A DNA stretch of 64,000 bases from Amphibalanus amphitrite (Eukaryota > Arthropoda > Thecostraca > Balanomorpha > Balanidae). Location of the stretch: contig NW_024882978.1 of NCBI RefSeq assembly GCF_019059575.1, positions 90,179 through 154,178 of the forward strand, written 5' to 3'. A program made the position numbers and the translations under genes. Positions 54,246-64,000 of the stretch are shown one piece after another; position 1 is the first letter of the stretch; every line of letters begins with the position of its first letter. Under the pieces are notes generated by a model. The model was given only the letters and a program-made list of their open reading frames with translations, did not search any database and had not been told where the DNA came from.

Positions 54246-55404
54246 CGCACACCAATTTTGACGGGGAGGATGAGCCGGTACCGACTGCTCCCCCGCTGGA
54301 CATTCTCGACTCCGTGCCCGGATATGAGTCGTTGGGGTTCGACGCTGGTGAGTCACTTCTAATGAGGCGGACAAAATACGAGCTTGGCTGCCATTTCTGG
54401 CATCCCAGCGCAGATGTTTGAGATAAGGACGTCACTAAGCTATCTGGCTGTAACAGAGGGTCTCATCACTCACGCTCATTTGCAGTTAATAGGGATATTG
54501 CTCAATAGGTTTATATGTTAATTACTTAGGGGCTAATTATAAAAGTAAATGCAAATTTACAGTTAATGATTTAATGTATTTAATTGGAATACCTAATTGG
54601 ATGTCAGTATTTGGATAAATGTTTGTATGAGGGGGGAGGGACATTTGTAATGGCCCACTGCATGCTCTGTACTCTGTAGATAATCTGGCGGTACCAAAGG
54701 TCACAGATCCTTGGACCAAATTTTTATGCAAGCTTGCATCACAAGTCTGCTATTTTCGAACATGCGTATCAAGCGTAATATGTGGATTGGCCATATCACA
54801 TACTCAGGCTACGTGACATTGGTTGTTCATGGGTTATACTGCCAATAAAGTTAAACTGGATAAATATAGTTTATTTGTAATATGTGATGCATGGAATGCT
54901 GCTGGATTATGTTGCAACTTACGAGCTTTTGTTATTCTAGGATGGTTTGAACCCTGACTTATGACCGTTGACTAAAATTTGCTCTGATCATATAGTTTTA
55001 ATGCAATGAAGGAGACTCTGGGACATTAATCGGCACTTTGTCCAGTCGGGCAACGAAAGGAATGGTCATTGATTAGTGGTCAATGGAAGGCACCTGCCAG
55101 TAAGGTGATGGCGGTAAACTTAAAGCCTCTATTTTGTTGCAGGTATCACGTGGAATATACGAGGTATTCCCTGTATGCAGCTCTGTCAGTGTAGTCGTCA
55201 TCCCGCACGTTTATGTTCCTCACACAATGTGCTCACTGCTCATTTTCATAGTGGTATTCCAATGCCATTTCTTATTCCTTTTCCTTCTTATGTGTATGAC
55301 TAGTGGAAAACACATGCACATGTGCGTGTGCATTACATGTTGTGTCGCTAGACCCGTTGTGCGCAACTATTCTGACATTTAGTTACTCTCTCAATGAACA
55401 ACGT

Positions 55405-56353
55405 TTAACCCTCGCACGACCAGGCCATTTCTCATAACACGAACGACCAGGGGGGGGGGGTTGTTACGACCCCCCCTGGCGTTTCGAAACGGAAGGTCGT
55501 AGAGCTTAGCGGAAAAAACCAACGGATTGCTCTCAACGAGATCTCGCGATTGGTGGTAATTTTTTGGTCCTAGGTCAACATTTGACCTACTTTTGACCGG
55601 TCAAAGGTCAAATTTTCGGAAAAATAGACTTTTTTTTCAACTTTCGGCGGCGATTGCGGCAAAACGGTGGGAGATATCGACTTGAAACCTTCACTATCGT
55701 GTTCCTTGATCAATTCTCTATCGTTTGGTATGTATTTCGTTTCCCTAGCTCTAAAAATGGCGCGTTGGGAGCGCCGGAAGTCGGCAAGGTCACAGTCGGC
55801 GGCAGAAATTCGAAAAATCAAAATTTAAATTTTTGAAATCTGATTGTATTTTTGGATTTGGGAGGTCCATTGCTCCCTATAGAAGCTAATATTGCTGCAT
55901 ATTCCCATTGAGGTGACAAGAATTAGCAAAATAGTGGTTCGGGCGCTTTTCAAAAATAGTACCGGACGCTGTTCCTCTTGTGACGTCATAGCTCCGTGAC
56001 CTGACCTGACCCGGTCAAATTTCTTATACCATATGATAGCCAATACTTGCCCCAACATGCATGGGAAGTTTCATCACGATCCATCAACCGATGTCCGTAC
56101 CACCGGCAGGAAACCTCGGGCGTTGGCACTCAGTTTGTGAAAATCCGGCCGGAGGCTGTACCTCTTATGACGTCATAACTCCGTGACCTGACATGACCCG
56201 ATCAATTTTTTTTCGGCAAAAGATGCGCAAAGGTTGCCCCAGAGGGTATTGAAAATTTCAGCCCGCTACAACAAGCCGTTTAGCGTGCACTTCGAAAAAA
56301 CCTCAGGGGGGGGGGTTGATACAACCCCCCCCCCCTAGGCGTTCTAGGGTTAA
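55405..56353. mobile_element. TTAA-flanked nonautonomous element, copy 6
   Basis: TTAACCCTCGCACG at 55405 and CTAGGGTTAA ending at 56353. The G-run/TTGTTACGA/C-run at the left is mirrored at the right. The body is nearly identical to copy 3 over some 750 bases. It lies in the intron between the first two SSUH2-like exons. Confidence 0.83.
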
Positions 56354-56545
56354 GTTGGCAACGTTTTGTTCTCGTTCCCGAGATGCGCTCTCTGAACGCG
56401 GCCCCGCCAAGAGCGGACGTTACCTGCATCTGAAAAACTGATCTTTCTGATAAAAAGCTGATCTCAACTTCATGTAGACAAATCAAGTAAGACCCTGGTA
56501 CCGTAAGAGCAGTGCGACTACGAGCCCAGTGGATAGAGCCTGACC

Positions 56546-56695
56546 GGCCGCCGTTTGGTGTTTGGGTCGGCTGACTGGTCGGCTGTGTATGTGACACCCG
56601 CTGTGTGCCGGCCAGTGTGCGTGCCGCCGCCGTTTGGTGTTTGGGTCGGCTGTGTGTGTGACGCCCGCTGTGTGCCGGCCAGTGTGCGTGCCGCC
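56546..56695. repeat. Tandem repeat that includes the SSUH2-like exon 2 acceptor
   Basis: The block GCCGCCGTTTGGTGTTTGGG...GCTGTGTGCCGGCCAGTGTG is present twice. The second copy provides the acceptor CCGGCCAG/TG at 56682 and the first exonic bases. The first copy carries an equivalent acceptor 76 bases upstream. Confidence 0.75.
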
Positions 56696-57147
56696 GCCGC
56701 CGCCCGAGGCCACCTGGTCGGAGCCGAGCGGGCCGCCACCACGTGACCCGGTGCACGTGGGCGGCGAGCTGAGCGAGCAGCAGGCGCGCGCCGCGCTGCT
56801 GTCACGTGACCGACCACTGCTGCTACGGCCGCGGCGCGGCGCGACACATGAACATCGCCAAAATCAACTACAGCTCGGCCCACCACGTGAGAGCGACATA
56901 CAGCGCGGCGGCGCGGCGTCCCCTCCTGAAACACGCATCGGCATGGAGTCTGTGTGCCAGGCCAGGCCACATTAAAAAGCTTTGTCTCAGTGTTTGTGTT
57001 TTCCTGATGTAGCGGACACAGTAACAATAACAACTAATTTCCTAGCAGTTAGCACACATTCTATGTCGCATGCAACGACTGCAGTTAATGTTGGCTGTGT
57101 TGCTTGTTGGCAGGAGTCTCGCTGGCTGTTATTCACACCCAGCATTT

Positions 57148-58010
57148 TTAACACGCGCAGTGGAAGGGGGGGCGGATTTCGCCCACCCTCCTGTTTTTCG
57201 CCAATAACTCGCGCCGCAAGCATAATATCAATGTGAAATTTTGGCTACCTGTCCAGAATTGAATTGCGGATCTTCTCGTACAAGAAGTAAGAAAATCGGT
57301 TCACAACTTTTCTAGTAATAGCGGTGTAAAGTCAAACATCCTGCCGCCGCGGCGGCGCGGCAGCGCGGCGGCCGGCGCTAGCCGTTACGCGCCGCCTGAA
57401 TTGTAGACTGTGCCGGGGCGGGACGGTTCCGTCTTTACATCGCGCTCCTTACCGCTGATTAAATTAGATTCGCGTCAAATTCAGTGAGAAGACTGAGAAA
57501 TGTACAGGCAATCATATGGTTAAAGAATTTTGAAAATCGGCCGGTAACAACTTGAGTTATGAGTGTGTAAACACAAAATTGTGATTGCCGCGTTTCCCGC
57601 GTCGGCCGATGCCGCTTCAGCCGGCGACATCTTACCCTTAGCAGGCTTCTAACTGCCATATTTATTGTTGGATTATCTAGAAATTCACCATACATACTCA
57701 CAAATGTTTTGTCTTTCGTATAGTGAAAGATTTAAAAAAATCGGCCGGTAACTTTTTGAGTTATCGGCGTGTAAACGCAAAAAAGTCGCTAATATGGCAG
57801 ATTTGACCACATTTGACCTCATTTGACCTTGAAGATATTGACCTAGGGTCATGAAATTCACACACAACAGAGTTCCCCATGGCCCCCACCTACCCTCCAA
57901 ATTTCGTCCTTCTAGCTCCACTGGGAGCTGAGATCTTAGGGGGGGCGACATCCGCCCCCCCCCCCTTCCACTGGGCGTAGTACTCGCAACCCTTCCACTG
58001 CGCGTGTTAA
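57148..58010. mobile_element. TTAA-flanked nonautonomous element, copy 6b
   Basis: TTAA, CACGCGCAGTGGAAGG at the left and CCTTCCACTGCGCGTG, TTAA at the right, a perfect 16-base inverted repeat starting CAC instead of CCC. A second CCTTCCACTG-like block lies just inside the right end. G/C-run hairpins are present at both ends, and only a few TGACCT hexamers occur. Confidence 0.83.
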
Positions 58011-59575
58011 ACAAATGTACCCATATGTTACAAAACTCATTTAAATGATTGCATGTCGGAAATAGTTTGATTTGCTTTCTGCGTTACTGATTGCCGTCAT
58101 TCTAAGCACATTTTCCTTAAATTTAGGATCGTATACTCGTAATTATACTTATCCGTGCAGATAAGAATGAGTTAAAATTAATAAGTGGTCTGCGATAAAT
58201 TAAGCTTACCATTACAGCAGCGTAATGCATTGCAAGTGCATGTGTTTGATGATAACCGTTAAAGTTACAATTGCCTTGCAGTTATAATCCACTTAACGCA
58301 TCTCAGGACTTCGTTAATTAATGCATCGAAACAAGTTAAAACTTCATAGCTGATTTAGTTCAGAAATCGCCTCTCCCCACACCCGGCTGGGCGGCTGGCG
58401 CCCGGCCGACCTCAGTGGCGCACAGTGACGCGCCCGCCGTCGGCGCCGGTTTCAGTACGAGCTGCAGACGTTCACCGAGAAGCGTGAGACGTCGTGGACG
58501 TTCGTGCCGTACTCTGGCGGCGGGTGGACAGCCCCAGCTGCGGAGAGGCGCCCGAGCCGTGGAGCGTGCCTGCCGAGCCCGGTGAGCCACCAGACCGGGC
58601 GCACACGCCCATCACATGCAACCAATTATACATAAAGTTAACCGCTTTGTTTTGCTCAATTTGCATTTAAGGACATAACCGCAGGCTGTTTGAAAAGACG
58701 AGCACTATCCGTTAGAATTGTTTTTCCATCGATAACCGAAGAAGGTTCGTTGTCAATAGTTAAAATACTATTCGTTAGAATTGTGTTTTTCTATTTTAAA
58801 ACAAATCTGAGGTCCCTGACAATTTGGCAAAAGCTGCCTGAGTATACAACTGAAAGTTTTTGCAATTGGAATTCGTTGAAATTTGAGTGATACAATCGTT
58901 CCGTATGACGATTCTTGACCGCCTATCATTGACATGCGTTGTTGCAGTGATTGAACAACTTCTTTTGAATATACTATTGAATGTATACATTTGTACACTT
59001 TTGAATGTACACATATTTATGTACACTCTCCCATTTCTTCCATACGATATTGGAGGACTTACCATTTACTTACGAACCTGCTCACTTACCATGTCCAATG
59101 TGTTCCAGCCCAGTTGTTCCATGACGAGGTGAAGGTCATGGAAGTACCTCACACCGCCTCGGCCAAGGACTGTCATCGGTGCAAGGGCCAGGGCAGCCTC
59201 AGCTGTGCAGAATGCCACGGGAAAGGATGGGTGAGTGCCATGGGATCTTAGGTATCGTATTATATAGGCATCGTCAGGCCCATGTCACTTGAGCGAACCA
59301 TTTTCGGCTGCTGTCATTTCAGCGATTATCAAATATAGCGATTATTGTTCGTTTTTTTTCAGTTCGACCCTCACTGTTAACGTCACTTTGAACACAGCAC
59401 GAGAATTGCTGTCTGAATTTCTGAGAAAACTGCAGTTGTCGCACATTTATTTCACAGACGATGCTTTATCAAAATTATTTCTGCCTGTATCCTATTTCCC
59501 AGACTCGCAGCTCGTATCTGCATATGTTTATAACTCTACGGGGATAGACGACACGTCAGGAAATAATTGAAATGA

Positions 59576-59747
59576 TTAATCCTCGCCCTGGCATGGGGGG
59601 TCGATGCGAGCCCCCCCCCCCCCCTAAGGTTTTATATCCTTTCAAAATCACATTTTGTCGACGCATACCTCTACTTTGGACGATATTTTTGATTGACAAA
59701 AGGCAGACGTTATCTTCTGCGCCAGAACCTACTTTTAGCTCTGCATA
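59576..59747. mobile_element. Truncated left end of a TTAA element
   Basis: TTAATCCTCGCCCTGGCATG, then a G6/C14 run pair and sequence like the start of the other copies. It breaks off directly before the next element at 59748. Confidence 0.6.
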
Positions 59748-60930
59748 TTATCCCGCGCCCCAGTGGCGGTCGCAGCCAGCTTCGCCCTAGTGTGGGGGGG
59801 GGGGGGGGGCATATGTTACCACCAACCTCTAACTCAAAAACTAAGAGGGCTAGAAAGACGCGGTAAAAAGCAGTCGATAGCTCTTATGCGTAGGTACGTT
59901 TGGAAGTATTTCGGTCATTTTCATCTTAGAGCAATATTGGGGTCACCAGAGGTCATCAAAGGTCAAAATTTGCCAATTGTCATTAGATTTTTCAGAAAAC
60001 ATGCCGTTATCTCAGGAACTATGATAGCTAGAAAAACGCATGGAAAAGCAATCGATAGCTTTTGAACTCTTCTTTTGATAAGGTCATAATCAAAATTGAC
60101 CTCAGGTCAACGGTATAGGCTTCAGAAGGAAAAAACTCCAAAAATAGCTGTTTTTACGAAAAGTGTTTTTCGACAATAACTTTCGACTACAAAAAGCTAC
60201 GACATTTCTATTGCCAGAGTCGTGTTCCTCTCGCAAAGACGCGTCGAATGAATTATAATTTGACATTGAAAGGTCAACTTGAAAATTTGACCTCGGGTCA
60301 AGGTCATGACCTGACCGGAAAAGGTCATGTTGTATATCAGTCGATGCGTCTCAACAAGACAAACACAATGAGACCATCCCCAGCGTTCTATCTCTTTCCA
60401 ATCGCGAGTTATTGGCAAAAATCTGTTTGTAGCCTCAAATGACCTCGGATGACCTTTCTAGAGGCTATCAGCTAAAATGACACCTAAGTCATCAGGGTGG
60501 TCCAAAACATTGTGATTCTGAAATATTTGGACTGTTCCTATGCATACACACGGATCTAGAGGCATTTTCATTTTTCTCCATTGACTTGTAATGGAAAGGT
60601 CACGCCACTGACCTGACTTTAGGTCACGGATATACATACAAATTGTAGGCGCCCATAACAACATGCAATCCACCAAATTTAAAACCTTTCTGACAAACAC
60701 TGCAGGCTGGAGTGGACATGATTGCAAACTTTTTTAGGCTTGGTCAGTTAACTTGACCTGGTGACCTGACCTGACATGACCTGGGGTAAAAAATTTCACA
60801 CATTGTCCAAAATTAATGTACCAAAAGCAACCCCAAGCGGCGCGGCGCTACGCGCCGCGGTTTTTATTCACACGCAAAAAACGCGACAGGGTGGTAACAT
60901 ATGCCCCCCCCACACTGGGGCGAAAGTTAT
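59748..60930. mobile_element. Nonautonomous element, copy 7, flanked by TTAT
   Basis: It is closely similar to copy 2 throughout. The flanks are TTAT at 59748-59751 and 60927-60930 instead of TTAA, and the ends are CCCGCGCCCCAGTGG and CACTGGGGCGAAAG. The body carries about twenty AGGTCA/TGACCT hexamers, including TCAAGGTCA. Confidence 0.85.
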
Positions 60931-61289
60931 TTGAAAAGAATATTTGCAATGCAAGGCATTGGAACGCGCAGTCATTTTAGGCCAGATAGACATCCAATAT
61001 GAACTTAACTTTCATCATGTGAACTTAAAGAGCAATGTCCGAAGCCGGAGCCGGAGTCTCAGTCGAAGTCGAAGTCACAAAAAAATCCTTTGAATCCGCA
61101 GCTCTGCACTCCTCCCATCACGGCGCATACAGGGTGTTTCTGAAAACACTGACAAATTCATTTCTCCTATACCTTTCGTGTTTATTGACGCACACACGTC
61201 TTCATAGGCTGTAACTAGTCACCATTGAAAATTCGCATCCATCGCCAATGATCACTATTTGACCCCCTTCCGGGAACCTAGAGCTGGTG
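60931..61289. other. Flank of the mariner-like remnant
   Basis: ACAGGGTGTTTCTGAAAACA at 61129 looks like the terminal repeat of a mariner-like element. The matching right end was not found. Nothing else was recognised. Confidence 0.35.
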
Positions 61290-61500
61290 CTCGAAGTGAC
61301 CACCACTTCAGCTCGGGGATGTCTCGGGGTTCATTCTTGTAGGCTCTTTCCTTGACATGACCCCAGAGGTTGTGTCAAGGATGACCTCTGGGGTCATCCT
61401 TGACATGACATGTCCGCCGGCGTGAGGTCCGAAGACCTCGGTGGCCACCTGGTGGGGGTGCCTCGGGAGATGAGCCGCCCCCCCCCCCCGAGGCGCTCCT
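61290..61500 (-). pseudogene. Mariner-like transposase, C-terminal fragment
   Basis: The minus strand holds WPPRSSDLTPAD (third catalytic Asp) and, after a local rearrangement, NLWGHVKERAYKNEPRDIPE, both typical of this transposase group. An inverted duplication of the ATGACCCCAGAGG block (61351-61406) interrupts the frame, so it is inactive. Confidence 0.7.
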
Positions 61501-61979
61501 GCAGCCACTGTAGGGTCACAGTGGCTGCATGCAAGGCCATCTATAGAAGGTACAGTCACTCCCCCGCCGACCAATCAGAGACAGATCCTGAGTGACGTCA
61601 CCCCTGATGCTCGAAAGGGTACTCCATTCCTTTACAACGTAAAAATGACTAACTTCATTTGAAGATTGTTGGTGACACTTTACACACATCGCTCAACCAT
61701 TGATGTCATTGGACAGTCCAACTAATTTTCTAGCGATAAAAAAGAGCAGCAATATGCTAAGAAATGGCCGGTTTTGAAAATATAGACGATTTAAAACCCT
61801 CTGCAGTTGCAGGAAAGCAACGTAAAAACGCATCGAGCTTATATTTTTACTATGAAAAATCATTTTTCAGTAAGTTTTTAGATATGGTATCGATTTATTC
61901 AACAACTTCATTACAATATTTTTATTACTTGGAACTTTATTTCAAAATAATATTTTCAAAAATGGCAACTGTTGGCAAG

Positions 61980-62710
61980 TAGCTTTGAAGCGATTGTGGC
62001 GCGCCGCGCCTATTGTCCTGAGGCCCCCATATGATGTCATCAAAAGTGGAGTGACATGGGCCTGGCAGCATGAGCTGGGGCACCATCCTCCTGCAGCACT
62101 GCTCGTTGATGGTGTCCACACACTTCCTCTGGAGCGCAGTCAGAACTCCTTGAGCCTGCAGATATCGCTCCGCGGCACTGTGAGGACCTCGCTCGCGTCA
62201 TCTTCGATTCAGATTGGGCCGATAATGCCCGTGCTGCTCACATGCACCACGCAGTGCATTGGGGGGGTGCAGCTGACGTTAGGCGATCTCGTCTTGGGCC
62301 TTATCTCTCCAGATCCGGTTGTTCCGGGAGTTGACCCTGCCGTCAAGGTAAAAATGGGCTTTGTCTGCAAACAAAACGCGCTCCAGAAATCCCCCTGTTT
62401 CTCTGCACTTCTGTAAAAAAGAACATTCGCAGAATGCAGAACGAGCGATCTTGTCGGCTTCCGTCAGCTTGTTTGCTTCTACACGCTTCCTTGCTTCCGT
62501 CGTCACAGCAAGCGTGTATGGGTATAGCTGAAGTTCCTTTTGAGGATCCTTTGCGCTGTGGAGCTGCTGACCCTGCTTCTTGCCCGAGACGTCGGTGGAC
62601 TTTTTGTGAGTCATTTTTATCGAGCGCGCAGATTGTTCGATTTTTTTCCTGCCGTTCTGATCCATCTTCTTCCCGAAAACGACTTCTGGAGGTTGCTAAC
62701 TTTTCCTACT
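61980..62710 (-). pseudogene. Mariner-like transposase, middle part
   Basis: The minus-strand frame contains KIARSAFCECSFLQKCRETG, then FLERVLFADKAHFYLDGRVN with the first catalytic Asp. In another frame, QEDGAPAHAARP holds the second Asp. Frameshifts separate them, and roughly 480 bases of unrelated sequence stand between this part and the C-terminal fragment at 61290-61500. Confidence 0.7.
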
Positions 62711-63298
62711 CGGATATATTATCCAGTTAGAGGAAGGATAGTGTTCCTGGAAGGCGCAGTTCCAACTTACAAATGAGCCCAAAAGCGCCTGTGTCAAAAC
62801 AACTGATCTGGTTTCGAAGTAGAATTGCGCTATGTTAGCCTTTTCCAAGACTATGTAAACCAGGTAGAACGCTCCCGACGAAAAACTGGGGACAAGAATG
62901 AATTTAGTAACCGCGACTCTGGGGACCAAACAAACTCAGGTTGCCATGGTAACGGGGCAAGTTTGGCATGAGTACGCATCTAATAACTCATTTTTCAACG
63001 AATTGTTTTAGAAAAAAGCATAAGGACTTGTTAGAACACTACAAGAATGAATTGTAGTTTTCGTAACCAACCCGAGTTTTTATCAGACTAGCCTAAATAA
63101 TATCAAGATCAAGTCCTAAACTGAACGGCTCGTGCTGCTATAGGTTTCCTCTAACGCTCAGGCCCCCAAAATCGTCACTGGCTTTCAGCCAATGAGCGTC
63201 GAGTATTCCCGTACGCTGATTGGGTGGGATTACTGCAGTTGTTGTTTAGAATGTTTACGGTGCTGACAGCGCTAGCGGAGGTCTTCACTTTTCGTGAT
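62711..63298. other. No recognised gene
   Basis: Unique, mixed-composition sequence between the transposase remnant and the last TTAA element; no exon or repeat was identified. Confidence 0.35.
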
Positions 63299-64000
63299 GT
63301 TAACCCGCGCACCGACGCGACGGGGGTCTGCGCCAACTTCGTACCGACGGGGGTGGGCGGATGACCGCCCCCCCCCCTGAGATCTTGAGAACGAAGCAAG
63401 ATAGCGACAAGCGGTAAACGGCATCGGATACGCACGGACAAGGTCTACAATTTTTACAAAGGTCATTTTTAGGTCAAGTCAAAGATGACGTCACAGGGGC
63501 CAAAAAGTCCAAATGGCGGCGCTAGATATGGCGAGTTTTTCTCGAATAACTTTCGAATTAGTCAAGATAGGAACAAACAAAGTGCATAATCGTGATCCTC
63601 TCGTCGATCCGCATCAAATGATATATATGTTGACCTCGAAAGGTCAAGGTCAAAGGTTGACCTCAGGTCACATGACTTCGAGGTCATCATGTATCATTCG
63701 ATGCGCCTTGACGAGCTGAACACAATGAGACCATCCGCGTGACTGTATTGTTCCTGTACGGAGTTATTGGCAAAAAACCTTTGGTGACCTTTGATGACGT
63801 CACATGACCTTACAGCTGCCCAACAGCAAAACGATCTCAAGCCTGAAGGTTGATCGTATATGAACTCATGTATGGTATATGGGGCCATTCCGACCCCTTT
63901 TAGTGGTAAAAACAGCGAGTTGATTTTTCCCCCATTGACTTATAATGGGGAGGTCGAGAAATTAACCTGACCTTAGGTCATCGATATCAAAATTTCGAGA
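63299..64000. mobile_element. TTAA-flanked nonautonomous element, copy 8, cut by window end
   Basis: TTAACCCGCGCACCGACGCG opens the element. A G-run/C-run pair and many AGGTCA/TGACCT hexamers follow, together with the shared block CATTGACTTATAATGGGGAGG. The right end lies beyond 64000. Confidence 0.8.

Larger units (their letters stand above)
54246..59230 (+). pseudogene. SSUH2-like gene (DnaJ-type CxxCxGxG protein), frameshifted and incomplete
   Basis: Exons 54246-54347 (PPLDILDSVPGYESLGFDA), 56683-56886 (PPPRDPVHVGGELSEQQARA, then HVTDHCCYGRGAARHMNIAK), 58456-58581 (YELQTFTEKRETSWTFVPYS, then VDSPSCGEAPEPWSVPAEP) and 59109-59230 (HTASAKDCHRCKGQGSLSCA, ECHGKGW). These match SSU-2 homologues, which carry a DnaJ-like zinc cluster and are of poorly known function. 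Exon 56683 changes frame between ARAALL and HVTDHCC. Exon 58456 lacks one base after YSGG. Junction phases agree only if both are repaired. Either it is a pseudogene or the assembly has indels in GC-rich exons. Later CxxCxGxG exons were not found before 64000. Confidence 0.75.

Overview
The window is nuclear DNA of an arthropod, most likely a crustacean. Genes are split by many introns with GT..AG boundaries. There is a short interstitial TTAGG-type telomeric array, a UGA-selenocysteine MsrB1, large amounts of transposon and minisatellite DNA, and no bacterial-style operons. I cannot name the species. All gene models below were built by eye from splice sites, codon phase and protein family conservation; no search was run. 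|| Layout. 1-2262 (+): 3' part of a gene for a PTB/PID-domain adaptor. 5060-16300 (+): methionine-R-sulfoxide reductase B1, a selenoprotein, with two alternative copies of its zinc/substrate exon and an in-frame UGA. Its 9-kb third intron holds, on the same strand, a long single-exon gene with a Mab-21/cGAS-like nucleotidyltransferase core (9876-13376). 17.7-19.4 kb: a foldback element and a second inverted-repeat element. 21102-36092 (-): a complete 15-exon CNOT3 gene (CCR4-NOT subunit 3, 671 codons plus stop), every junction in phase. 40095-40711 (+): the first two coding exons of an equilibrative nucleoside transporter 4-like gene. 47789-52529: a gypsy-type LTR retrotransposon in minus orientation with 4-bp target duplication and broken gag. 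54246-59230 (+): exons of an SSUH2-like gene carrying two frameshifts. 61.3-62.7 kb (-): remains of a mariner-like transposase. || About 9 kb of the window is one superfamily of nonautonomous elements flanked by TTAA. They have short terminal inverted repeats starting CCC, a G-run/C-run hairpin just inside the ends, and a body filled with AGGTCA/TGACCT hexamers, the half-site bound by nuclear receptors. At least nine full or nearly full copies are present. || Two themes stand out. First, mobile DNA here disperses arrays of potential hormone-receptor sites. Second, several minisatellites start exactly at splice donors or acceptors and copy the splice site itself, best seen in CNOT3.
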